A DNA stretch of 64,000 nucleotides from Mycobacterium sp. IS-836. Lineage in GTDB: Bacteria; Actinomycetota; Actinomycetes; Mycobacteriales; Mycobacteriaceae. Below the pieces are notes generated by a model, which did not search any database, had not been told where the DNA came from, and saw nothing but the letters and a program-made list of their open reading frames with translations. Where the stretch lies: NCBI RefSeq assembly GCF_001954275.1, contig NZ_MBEU01000083.1, positions 1-64,000 on the forward strand. Direction: 5' to 3'. Positions 40,761-49,365 of this stretch are shown one piece after another; positions within the stretch are counted from its first letter, which is position 1, and the number at the start of each line of letters is the position of its first letter. A program made the position numbers and the translations under genes.

Positions 40761-42029
40761 ATGAAGTTTGTGCTGGCGTGCCACGGGACACGTGGCGACG
40801 TCGAGCCCTGCGCCTCCGTCGGTCGTGAGCTGCTGCACCGCGGGCATGACGTGCGCATAGCGGTCCCACCCGACATGGTTGGCTTCGCCGAATCGGCGGG
40901 GCTCGCCGCGGTCGCCTACGGGCTGGATACCCAGGTCACGATCGACGCGCACCGCAACTTCTGGAGGGATCTCTTCGGCAACTTCTGGCGGACCCGGGAT
41001 CTGATCGAGGTGTGGCGTGCATCGTGGGAGCCCAATTTCGCGAGCTGGGGGGAAATGAGCAAGACCCTGACGTCGCTCGCGGAGGGGGCCGATCTGATTT
41101 TCACCGGCATGATTTTCGAGGGCGTCGCCGCCGACGTCGCAGAATATCACAACATTCCGTTGGCCACGCTCGATCACGCCCCGCTGCGGCCCAACGGTCA
41201 GTACGTGCCTTACCTGCCTGCGCCGTTGGGCCGCGCCACGATGACGGTCACCGAGTGGATGGTCTGGCAGGTGTGGAAGAAGGCGGAGGATGCGCGGCGC
41301 CGTGAGCTGGGCCTGCCGAAGGCGAAGGGTCCGGCGTCCCGACGAATCACCGAACGCGGATGCCTGGAAATCCAGGCCTACGACGAGGTTTGTGTTCCCG
41401 GGCTGGCCGCGGAGTGGGCGAAGTGGAACGGCCAACGGCCTTTTATCGGCGCGCTGACGATGGAGTTGCCAACGGATGGCGACGAGGAGATCGCCTCATG
41501 GATCGCCGCCGGGACACCGCCGATCTACTTCGGGTTTGGCAGCATCCCGGTCGACTCTCCCGCCGACACGCTCGCCACGATCGCAGCGGTATGCGCGGAG
41601 CTGGGGGAGCGGGCGCTGGTTGGCTCCGGGTGGAGTAACTTCCGCGACCTTCCCGAATTCGAACACGTCAAGGTGGTGGGTGCGGTGAACCATGCGGCCG
41701 TGTTTCCCACTTGCCGCGCCGTCGTGCACCACGGGGGCCCGGGCACCATGGCCGCGGGCCTGCGCGCCGGAGTCCCCACGTTGATCTTGTGGTTGTTGGG
41801 CGAACAGCCACTCTGGGGAGCCGCGGTCAAACGGTTGAAGGTCGGGACCTCCCGGCGCTTTGCGAGGACGACGCGCGAGTCGCTCCTCGCGGACCTGCGC
41901 ACCATCCTTGCCCCGGATTACGCCGTCCGGGCCCGCGAAATCGCCGCCCGGATGACCAAACCCGCCGACAGCGTTGCGGCCGCCGCTGATCTCCTGGAGA
42001 ATTTTGCCCGCCAGAAGCGCGTCAGCTGA
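40761..42029 (+). CDS. GT1-family glycosyltransferase, paralog 3
   Basis: A 422-residue GT-B enzyme (MKFVLACHGTRGDVEP, with His in place of Tyr in the usual CYGTRGD). The donor motif is H323-HGGPGTMAAGLRAGVPTLIL, followed by WLLGEQPLWG: the Ala of HHGGAGT is Pro, and the acidic residue before Gln is Glu. This resembles paralog 5 (WMLGDQPYWG) and suggests a related donor. GMC oxidoreductase, then aldo/keto reductase follow on the same strand with a short gap (33 bases), so paralog 3 may head a three-gene operon. Confidence 0.9.
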   Translation: MKFVLACHGTRGDVEPCASVGRELLHRGHDVRIAVPPDMVGFAESAGLAAVAYGLDTQVTIDAHRNFWRDLFGNFWRTRDLIEVWRASWEPNFASWGEMSKTLTSLAEGADLIFTGMIFEGVAADVAEYHNIPLATLDHAPLRPNGQYVPYLPAPLGRATMTVTEWMVWQVWKKAEDARRRELGLPKAKGPASRRITERGCLEIQAYDEVCVPGLAAEWAKWNGQRPFIGALTMELPTDGDEEIASWIAAGTPPIYFGFGSIPVDSPADTLATIAAVCAELGERALVGSGWSNFRDLPEFEHVKVVGAVNHAAVFPTCRAVVHHGGPGTMAAGLRAGVPTLILWLLGEQPLWGAAVKRLKVGTSRRFARTTRESLLADLRTILAPDYAVRAREIAARMTKPADSVAAAADLLENFARQKRVS

Positions 42030-42062
42030 TCGGCGCCGGCGGCGCTGCCCGATCGCCTCGGC

Positions 42063-43682
42063 ATGAGTACCGCACGCATGCGCAGTAGCGACTCAACGTA
42101 TGACGCCATCGTCGTCGGCTCGGGAGCCGCCGGCTCGTGGGCGGTCAAAGAGTTGACGGAAGGCGGTCTGAATGTGGTCCTGCTCGAGGCGGGCCGGGAC
42201 CTGGACATCGCCCGAGACTTTCCGGCCCGCACCGATGTGGGCGTGATGGGCGTTGCCGGTCGCGTCAAGGCGGCGATTCGGGGACAGCACGTTCAGGCGC
42301 GATGCTCGTCGTTTTCCGATACCACGAAGCAGTTTTACGTCAGCGATCGAGAGAATCCGTACACGAATCCGCGGGGCGAGACGTTCCTATGGTTTAGGGG
42401 CCGGCAACTCGGGGGGCGTCTGCACACCTGGTGGAGACATGTCCCCCGGATGTCCGATTTCGAGCTCAAAGCCGCCAGCGTCCGTGGCGACGGCCTCGAT
42501 TGGCCGCTGTCGTATGACGACTTGGCGCCGTATTACGACATCGTCGAGCGGACGCTCGGCGTCTACGGGGCACCGGCGGGCATTCCAAACTGCCCGGACG
42601 GACAGTTCATCGGTCCCGCGACAACGACGAAGCTCGAAGACGCGTTCCTGACGAATGTCGAGATGCGCCTCCCGAACATCCGCGTGACGCATGCGCGGAA
42701 GACCAAGTACGACAACAACAGGATTCCGCTTCCCATGCGGCTCGCACTGGCGACAGGCCGGCTCGAAGTTCGTACCGATGCCGTCGTCAGCCGATTGCTG
42801 ATCGACGCACAGTCGGGGAGGGCGACCGGCGTTGAATACGTGGAGCGGTCGACGGGCACTGCGCGGGCGGTTCGGGGACACGTCGTCGTGCTGTGTGCCT
42901 CGGCGATCGAGAGCGTGCGGATCCTGCTGAACTCGGAATCCGCCAGGCACCCCGCCGGCGTGGGCGGATCGTCGGGCCATCTCGGACGTTATGTGTGCGA
43001 CCACGTTTCCTACACGCAAGTCGGCACGGTCTCTGACGAAGACGTGGAGCTCGGGCTCAACGAGGATGGATTCGACTTCGCCGGCACGGGCCTCTACATT
43101 CCGAGCTTCCTCGACAAGGAATCGAAGAACTTTTCCGGCGGCTACGGGATTCAGCTGGCGATTGGCCGCGGTGCGCCGGTGTGGATCATGAGCGCGTTCG
43201 GCGAGATGCAGCCCCGCTACGAGAATCACGTTTCGCTCGACCCAACGGTCAAGGACGCATGGGGGATCCCGGTGGCCAGGATCGAATGCGCTCATTCCCA
43301 GGATGACCTCGAGATGGTTGCGCACATGAAGCGCAAGCTTCCAGAAATTGCCGCCGCCGGGGGCCTGCGGGTCGGCAAAAACATCGAGGTCGGTCGCTGG
43401 AACATCCCCGTGCGACGGCTTCGATCCCTCGTCCTTGCCGACTGCGGCGCGCTATGGCCCGGGGGCGCCATTCACGAGACGGGCGGCGCGCGCATGGGCG
43501 ACAAACCGGACGACTCGGTGCTGAACTCGTACTGTCAGTGCTGGGATGCTGACAACGTGTTCGTGACTGACGGCGCGTGCTTTGTTTCACCCGGGTTCCA
43601 GAATCCCACGCTCACGATGATGGCTCTGACGGTTCGAGCGTGTCGGTTCATCGTTGGTGACTATCGAAAGCGCGTGAACTAG
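42063..43682 (+). CDS. GMC-family FAD oxidoreductase, copy 1
   Basis: A 539-residue glucose-methanol-choline oxidoreductase. The N-terminal FAD site is VVGSGAAGSWAVKEL (G19-G24) with LLEAGRD, and the C-terminus has IHETGGARMGD and NVFVTDGACFVSPGFQNPTLT, with His in the position expected for the catalytic base. GMC enzymes oxidise alcohols or sugar hydroxyls. The aldo/keto reductase starts directly after its TAG, so the two may act as an oxidation-reduction pair, for example to epimerise or deoxygenate a sugar. The ATG at 42063 is kept; ATG at 42078 is possible. Confidence 0.9.
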   Translation: MSTARMRSSDSTYDAIVVGSGAAGSWAVKELTEGGLNVVLLEAGRDLDIARDFPARTDVGVMGVAGRVKAAIRGQHVQARCSSFSDTTKQFYVSDRENPYTNPRGETFLWFRGRQLGGRLHTWWRHVPRMSDFELKAASVRGDGLDWPLSYDDLAPYYDIVERTLGVYGAPAGIPNCPDGQFIGPATTTKLEDAFLTNVEMRLPNIRVTHARKTKYDNNRIPLPMRLALATGRLEVRTDAVVSRLLIDAQSGRATGVEYVERSTGTARAVRGHVVVLCASAIESVRILLNSESARHPAGVGGSSGHLGRYVCDHVSYTQVGTVSDEDVELGLNEDGFDFAGTGLYIPSFLDKESKNFSGGYGIQLAIGRGAPVWIMSAFGEMQPRYENHVSLDPTVKDAWGIPVARIECAHSQDDLEMVAHMKRKLPEIAAAGGLRVGKNIEVGRWNIPVRRLRSLVLADCGALWPGGAIHETGGARMGDKPDDSVLNSYCQCWDADNVFVTDGACFVSPGFQNPTLTMMALTVRACRFIVGDYRKRVN

Positions 43683-44672
43683 ATGGACTACGCGAGGGTC
43701 GCTGGGATTGACAAGCCGGTCTCGCGCATTGTGTTCGGCACCGATCGACTACATGGCCGGCCTCTGCCCCTGGTGCGCAGTCGAACCCTTGAGCAGCAAG
43801 CCTTCTCGCTTATGGATCGGTCATTCGAGCTCGGATGCAACACATTTGACACGGCGCGCATCTACTGGGACAGCGAACGGACGCTGGGCGCCTGGATCCG
43901 GGAACGTCGCAACCGTGACGAGGTCGTCGTGATCAGCAAGGGATGCCATCACCACCTCTTATCACGTCGACCGCGGCTCTCGGCCTCCGACGTGTCGCAC
44001 GACCTGCACGCATCGCTCAAGGCGCTCGGGACGGATTTCGTTGACCTGTATCTGCTGCACTTCGACCACTCAAGTGCGCGGATCGAACCGCTCATCGAAC
44101 GGCTCAACCGCCACATCGACGAAGGCAAGATCCGCGCGATCGGGGCGTCGAACTGGTCGCACGAGCGGATCGCCACCGCCAACGCGTTCGCCGACAGCGC
44201 GGGGCTCAAACCGTTCAGCGCGTCGAGCGCTCAATTCAGCCTCGCCGAGTGGACGCGACCTCCGTGGCCTGGCGGCATCACTCTCGGCGGCGACGGCGCG
44301 CGTGGCGCACGCGAGTGGTATGCGGCGCACGGGCTGGCGGTGTTCGCGTACTCGAGCCTTGCCCGCGGATTTTTTTCCGACCACTACGATCCGAAGGATC
44401 CGGGTGCCAACCGACGGAGCCGGTGGTGTGCAACCTACTTCGGGACCGACAGAAACATCGAAAGGCTCGAGCGCGCAAGGACGTTCGCGCGTGAGCACGA
44501 TGCCACCGTCGCGCAGGTGGCGCTCGCGTACGTGCTGCGCCACCCGCTTCAGCCATTCGCCGTGGTGGGCTGCTCGACGTTCGAGAAGTTCGCCGAGAAC
44601 GTGGGCGCGTTGTCCTTGAAGCTGAATGAAGCGACGCTCCATTGGCTCGATACGGGTCAAACCGCCCGATGA
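43683..44672 (+). CDS. Aldo/keto reductase
   Basis: A 329-residue NADPH-dependent aldo/keto reductase with an intact catalytic tetrad: D56, Y61 (FDTARIYWDSE), K86 (ISKGCHH) and H126 (YLLHFDH). The cofactor region AYVLRHPLQPFAVVGCSTFEKFAEN is also clear. The ATG directly abuts the GMC oxidoreductase stop, so translation is coupled. It probably reduces a keto-sugar or keto-lipid made by its neighbour; this is inference from adjacency only. Confidence 0.9.
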   Translation: MDYARVAGIDKPVSRIVFGTDRLHGRPLPLVRSRTLEQQAFSLMDRSFELGCNTFDTARIYWDSERTLGAWIRERRNRDEVVVISKGCHHHLLSRRPRLSASDVSHDLHASLKALGTDFVDLYLLHFDHSSARIEPLIERLNRHIDEGKIRAIGASNWSHERIATANAFADSAGLKPFSASSAQFSLAEWTRPPWPGGITLGGDGARGAREWYAAHGLAVFAYSSLARGFFSDHYDPKDPGANRRSRWCATYFGTDRNIERLERARTFAREHDATVAQVALAYVLRHPLQPFAVVGCSTFEKFAENVGALSLKLNEATLHWLDTGQTAR

Positions 44673-45464
44673 CGGTCCCGATCTCCGTGGACACCGTAGC
44701 AGCGCGTCAACGTCGCAGGCGCCCACGCGGCGCAGCACTCCCACCGGGCGAAGCGGCGGAAAATTCTGTTTTGCGCACAACAGCTTTGGGATGAAGGCAC
44801 GATGTGGCAGAAGACGAACAACGGCGACCGGTGCGTGGTGAGGGAAATATTTCGTCGGGGCAGCTCGCCGGGGCGGGGGACGTGCTGCGTGCGCCACTTG
44901 GATCTCCGCGGACAGGTGGCGTAGGTGCGCCCATCGCAGCACCGCCACAGCGTAACGGTGAAGGCCACGTGCGAGATGCCGGTGCGCGACCCCTCTGAGC
45001 TGGATTTGACGACCGAACAGCGGCGTGACCCAAAAGGTTGGAGTACCTCACTAAAGCTCGGCCGTGCAAGGAACTGCGCTCGGAGCGATCATCTACTTGA
45101 CCCGGGTTCCCGTGGTCGAGGATTGCTTCACTCACGAGCCTTACCTTTTACGGATAACTCTGGACAAATCATGACACCGGGATCCGCCGGCGCAGCCATA
45201 GTTTAGCTATTCCGGAGCCACGATCCCTGAGCATCGCCAAAAGACATCTATCGAGGTGTCTTTTCCGCGGAGCGGCTCGGGCTGGGTTACCAAAGTCAAA
45301 TCGGCCAAGACAAGTTCTTGACTCGATGGTTCTTCAAGGACCGAGGACGCGGATTTTTTCGTTGACGTCGGAGGCATTCGATGGAGTTCGCGACCACGGC
45401 CTACTCTTTTTGACGAAATCTTTGTGAACAAACGGGTCCCCTATTCCTGGGACACGTAGCCCGA
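44673..45464. other. Gap of about 0.8 kb with dropping GC and no supported gene
   Basis: Several small frames occur on both strands, but none has a known product or a convincing ribosome site. From about 45100 onward the sequence is visibly richer in A and T than its surroundings, continuing into the fusion gene, which suggests a boundary between DNA of different origin. It may hold a decayed gene fragment. Confidence 0.5.
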
Positions 45465-47555
45465 TCACGAATACTGCGCACCAATCCTTCGCGCGACCTC
45501 CCGGGCGACCGAGACGGCGTGGATGATTTTCCCACCGAGGATCGAATAGCAGCCGAATCCATGTTCGGTGATATCGGAAGTGCGCATGTCATCATGCTCT
45601 CTATACGCATTCACTCCGCGCAACACATAATGGATACTATCTACCTCGGCCTCGCGCACGATGGGAAGCCACTTTGCACTTTCACGGATGACTTTTTCGG
45701 TCACCGGTGATCCAATCTCTCGGAATATATCGGACGGCACCAGGCCATCCTTCGGCACGAAGCGCTTCCGGACGGAGTGTTTAATGTGGACCAGCGTGAA
45801 TAATCCGTCGTCCTTGGTCGGCACCATGTTGGTGAAGGGGCCATCCATCACCGCAAAAGAGATTTTTGGAATGCCGAGCCGCACCCAGGCGACTTCGACC
45901 AGATCGATACGGATCGGCTTGATCGGAAATCCGAGCCATTTGAGGAAGTGGTTGTGGCGAGCATAGGTCGCGTTCACGACATGATCGAACACTTCCTCTG
46001 TGGTATTGCCCTCCGCGTCTCTAACGACGAGCAAAATTTTTCCGTCTTGGACGATGCGCGCGCCGATGACCTCGCTGTTGAACCGCAATTCGGCTTCCGA
46101 CGCTTCAAGCAGATCCGCGGTAGTCCTCTTCAACTGCTTGAAATCGTAGATCGGTTCAAAGGTTTTGAGGCTTGCGCCGACTTTCATCCGGTCGAGAAAT
46201 CTTTCGTCGGGATAGCCCTCGTGGTACGCGAGGTCGTTGTCGCGGCAGAACTCGAGATATGCCGCGCTACTGACCTTCGAACCGCGTTTTGCCACGCTGT
46301 AGTACGTCGGAAAATTTCTGATGACCGCGGCTTCGTATCGCTCTTCGAATGGGCCGATCGTCGCCGCAATGTCGTCAATGGTTTCCTGGCTGCGGGGGTA
46401 GTGATAACCCCAATGATGCCGGTACTGGTTGTACTTCGAGGCCTCGGTGCATATGTCGTCATTTTTTTCGAACAGCACCACATCAAACCCGGGCGACAAC
46501 TCGATCGCGCAGTTCGTCCCGAAGATTCCGGCGCCGATCACGGCGACCGTCGGTCTTCCCTTTGCCGCCTTGCTTCCGCGGCCCTCGAGCGCGATCTTGA
46601 CTACGCGCTCGCCGAGCTTCGCGTCCGGGTAGTCGATCGTTTCCCCCGCGATAACACGGACAAATTGCGTCAATTCACGCTCGAGCGGCGTAACGGGGTC
46701 CGAACAATCGATCGCGTTCGCGATTTGGCCCTTTTTGTATGTCACGATCTGCCCGGTGAGCAGGTCCGCGGCGACGACAAGATCATCGGCGAGGAGCTTT
46801 ATCGTCCGTAGCTTCTTCTCGCCTGCCCACCCAAACCGATACACGGCATGCAAATTATCCGCATATTGCGCGCCGACGAGCTGGCAGCGCTCGGTGAGCT
46901 TGGTGGTGCGCTTTCGAATTAGGCGTCTGTCGTCGAACAAAAAGTCGACGATGTCGAACGGGTGCAATAATTCTAGTTCGATGTCGCGACCCAAATCGGT
47001 GATTTGCGGTTGTATGAACGATATCTCCACGCCGAGCGGATCGACACGACGGATCATTTCTTTCAGCCGCATTACGGTGGCGTCGAAACGCATGGTGTGC
47101 CCCACCATGAGTGCCCTCGGCTGGGTTCGCGCGAATCGCGCCGTTTCTTCTGCTTCATCACGACTTACCCCGAGTGGTTTTTCGATTAACACATGCGCGT
47201 GGGGCAATATCCGCCGAACCAGGTCGGCATGGGTGGCCATCGGAGTAGCGACAACAACGCCATCAACCGAGGCGAGCAATTCATCGTTCAGTCCCTCGAA
47301 TACCGGAAATTCGGTCGACGCATGCAACAATTCGGCGCTTTCCTTCGTACGAACCACGACCCCTGCAAGCCGAAGCACGTTCCGCTGGTGCAGTACTTCA
47401 AGCGTGGCCAAGTGCTTCTTACCGAATCTTCCTGCGCCCACAAGAAGTATGCGGGGACCGATCTCGGGATCGACGATGCTCGCCGCGGTTGACCGCAGCA
47501 CGCCGTCGCTAGCGGACAGCTGCTGGGTGTCGACGTTGGCCCCCGTTTTAACCAC
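45465..47555 (-). CDS. Two-domain fusion: Gfo/Idh/MocA dehydrogenase + FAD (DAO) oxidoreductase
   Basis: A 696-residue two-domain enzyme. Residues 35-330 form a Gfo/Idh/MocA NAD(P) oxidoreductase: ILLVGAGRFGKKH, ATPMATHADL, catalytic Lys in EKPLG (K126) and LLHPFDIVDF. Residues 335-696 form a DAO-type FAD oxidoreductase: VAVIGAGIFGTNCAIEL (G341-G346), FEKNDDICTEASKYNQYRHHWG and a C-terminal CYSILGGKIIH. No stop or frameshift interrupts the join. The pairing suggests coupled oxidation and reduction of a sugar or amino-sugar. Codon choice is noticeably AT-richer than in neighbours, which indicates acquisition from elsewhere. The GMC/AKR genes lie tail-to-tail across the gap. The in-frame start at 47555 is tentative. 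Confidence 0.85.
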   Translation of the reverse strand: MVKTGANVDTQQLSASDGVLRSTAASIVDPEIGPRILLVGAGRFGKKHLATLEVLHQRNVLRLAGVVVRTKESAELLHASTEFPVFEGLNDELLASVDGVVVATPMATHADLVRRILPHAHVLIEKPLGVSRDEAEETARFARTQPRALMVGHTMRFDATVMRLKEMIRRVDPLGVEISFIQPQITDLGRDIELELLHPFDIVDFLFDDRRLIRKRTTKLTERCQLVGAQYADNLHAVYRFGWAGEKKLRTIKLLADDLVVAADLLTGQIVTYKKGQIANAIDCSDPVTPLERELTQFVRVIAGETIDYPDAKLGERVVKIALEGRGSKAAKGRPTVAVIGAGIFGTNCAIELSPGFDVVLFEKNDDICTEASKYNQYRHHWGYHYPRSQETIDDIAATIGPFEERYEAAVIRNFPTYYSVAKRGSKVSSAAYLEFCRDNDLAYHEGYPDERFLDRMKVGASLKTFEPIYDFKQLKRTTADLLEASEAELRFNSEVIGARIVQDGKILLVVRDAEGNTTEEVFDHVVNATYARHNHFLKWLGFPIKPIRIDLVEVAWVRLGIPKISFAVMDGPFTNMVPTKDDGLFTLVHIKHSVRKRFVPKDGLVPSDIFREIGSPVTEKVIRESAKWLPIVREAEVDSIHYVLRGVNAYREHDDMRTSDITEHGFGCYSILGGKIIHAVSVAREVARRIGAQYS

Positions 47556-48043
47556 GGGTCCCAGGCTATCGTGGCGATCGCCGCCGCACGGTCGAACCGA
47601 TCAGTTCGGTAGCGCCCAATCCCGCAGCCACCGTTGTGACTGCGCCTGCGGGGCATCGCGGCTCCCCGCCCGGGACGGCAATGAACCGCACAAACGGGGC
47701 GCAGAACACGGGTCGTCCAGCAGCGCGTCGACGTCGCCGGCGCCGCCTCCATTTGTGCCCGCGTTCGCTAGACCGCGACCGGGATGGTGGCGGCCAGACC
47801 GACCTCCGCCTGTCGCCGTCTGACTCATCGAAGATGACTTGGCGTCAAAGGCGCACCGACTCTTCATAGTTCATCGCTTCGCGGCGCAGTGCTTCGGACC
47901 AGCCGGTTTGGTCACCGCGACAACGGATCTCGAGCGGCAGACATCGAAGCCTTGGCATTCGCCCACCGAAGCGGAAACTTCGGCCCGTGCGTTTGACGTG
48001 TCGGGGCGTCGGCGCGCTTGACGACAACTCTATGATTTTCCGA
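47556..48043. other. Divergent intergenic region, no gene supported
   Basis: About 490 bases between the fusion gene and glycosyltransferase 4. No credible coding frame is present. It lacks the class A and class B leader blocks found at other copies, and the ribosome site of paralog 4 is weak. Confidence 0.5.
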
Positions 48044-49318
48044 ATGAAGTTCGTGCTGGCATGCTATGGAACGCGTGGCGATGTCGAGCCTTACGTCGTG
48101 GTCGGCCGCGAGCTGCTGCATCGAGGGCACGACGTGCGCATGGCCGTCCCGCCCAACCTGGTTGGCTTCGTCGAGGCGGCTGGACTTTCGGCGGTCGCCT
48201 GCGGGCCGGATTCGCTGGCGTGGCAGGAGCTGCATGAGGAATTTATGACGCGTTTCTGGCGCGACTTCTGGAAAATCCGGGATTTGATCAGGCTGGGGAG
48301 CGAAGATCACCGACTATTTACCCGGTGCTGGAAGGAGATCGGTAGCGCGCTGACGTCGCTGGCGGACGGGGCAGACCTGCTCGTCACTTTCTGGTTTGGC
48401 GAGCAGGCGGCCGTCAATGTCGCCGATTACTACGGCATTCCGTTGGCCACGCTGCATACATTCCCCCTCCGCGCCCACGGCCACCTCGTTCCGATCCCGC
48501 TGGCGCGGTTGGGGCGTTCCGCAATGCGCGTGGATGAATGGGTGAGTTGGCGCCTCCTCACAAAGAAGCTGGGGGACGACCATCGCCGTGAGCTGGGCCT
48601 GCCTAAGGCCACAGGCCCGGCGTCGCGACAGATCGCCGAACGTCGCTCGCTGGAAATCCAGGCCTACCACGAATTGTGCTTTCCCGGGCTGACCGCCGAA
48701 TGGGCGAAATGGCATGGCCAGCGGCCCTTCGTCGGCGCCCTGACGATGGAGTTGCCGACCGACGCCGATGAAGAGGTCGCATCATGGATTGCCGCGGGAA
48801 GACCGCCGATCTACTTCGGGTTTGGCAGCACGGCGGTTAAGTCTGCCGCCGACATACTGGGCATGATCAGCGCGGCCTGCGCGGAGCTGGACGAGCGGGC
48901 GTTGGTTTGCGCCGGCTGGAGCGACTTCAGCGGCGTCCGCGATTTCGAGCACGTCAAGGTGGTGGACGCGGTGAACCATTCGGCCATCTTCCCGGCTTGC
49001 CGCGCGGTCGTGCACCACGGCGGCGCCGGTACCCTGGCCGCGGCCCTGCGCGCCGGCGTCCCCCAATTGATCCTGGCTACGTTACGGATGCATCAGCCCA
49101 TATGGGGAAATGCGGTCAAACGAATGAAAGTGGGCATTGGCCGGTATCTTTCGAAGGCTACCCAGGACTCGCTGGTCGCGGACCTGCGCACCATCCTCGA
49201 CCCGGAATACATGGCTCGGGCCCGCGAGATCGCCATCCGAACGAACAAACCTTCCGAGAGCGCGGCGGCCGCGGCGGATCTCCTGGAAAATGTCGCCCGC
49301 CTGCGGTGCGTTGGCTGA
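48044..49318 (+). CDS. GT1-family glycosyltransferase, paralog 4
   Basis: A 424-residue GT-B enzyme (MKFVLACYGTRGDVEP). The donor motif is H324-HGGAGTLAAALRAGVPQLIL, followed by ATLRMHQPIWG: the usual acidic residue before Gln is His, unlike the D/E-Q of most copies, so donor choice is likely to differ. The conserved ERGSLEIQAYDE block reads ERRSLEIQAYHE. The acyltransferase gene starts 47 bases downstream on the same strand, suggesting a shared transcript. The ATG at 48044 is set by alignment with the paralogs; an upstream frame to 47987 adds unrelated residues. Confidence 0.9.
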   Translation: MKFVLACYGTRGDVEPYVVVGRELLHRGHDVRMAVPPNLVGFVEAAGLSAVACGPDSLAWQELHEEFMTRFWRDFWKIRDLIRLGSEDHRLFTRCWKEIGSALTSLADGADLLVTFWFGEQAAVNVADYYGIPLATLHTFPLRAHGHLVPIPLARLGRSAMRVDEWVSWRLLTKKLGDDHRRELGLPKATGPASRQIAERRSLEIQAYHELCFPGLTAEWAKWHGQRPFVGALTMELPTDADEEVASWIAAGRPPIYFGFGSTAVKSAADILGMISAACAELDERALVCAGWSDFSGVRDFEHVKVVDAVNHSAIFPACRAVVHHGGAGTLAAALRAGVPQLILATLRMHQPIWGNAVKRMKVGIGRYLSKATQDSLVADLRTILDPEYMARAREIAIRTNKPSESAAAAADLLENVARLRCVG

Positions 49319-49365
49319 TCGACGAAGGCCGACCGACCGGCGACGACAAGAAGTACGGTACGCAA

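Noticed and set aside
44925..45206. 93-codon plus-strand frame in the 44.7-45.5 kb gap
   Set aside because: It has no ribosome site, family or steady codon bias. It could be a decayed fragment but cannot be supported.
48907..49365. Upstream extension of the second acyltransferase into glycosyltransferase 4
   Set aside because: That part is an out-of-frame shadow of the glycosyltransferase; the homologous start is the ATG at 49366.
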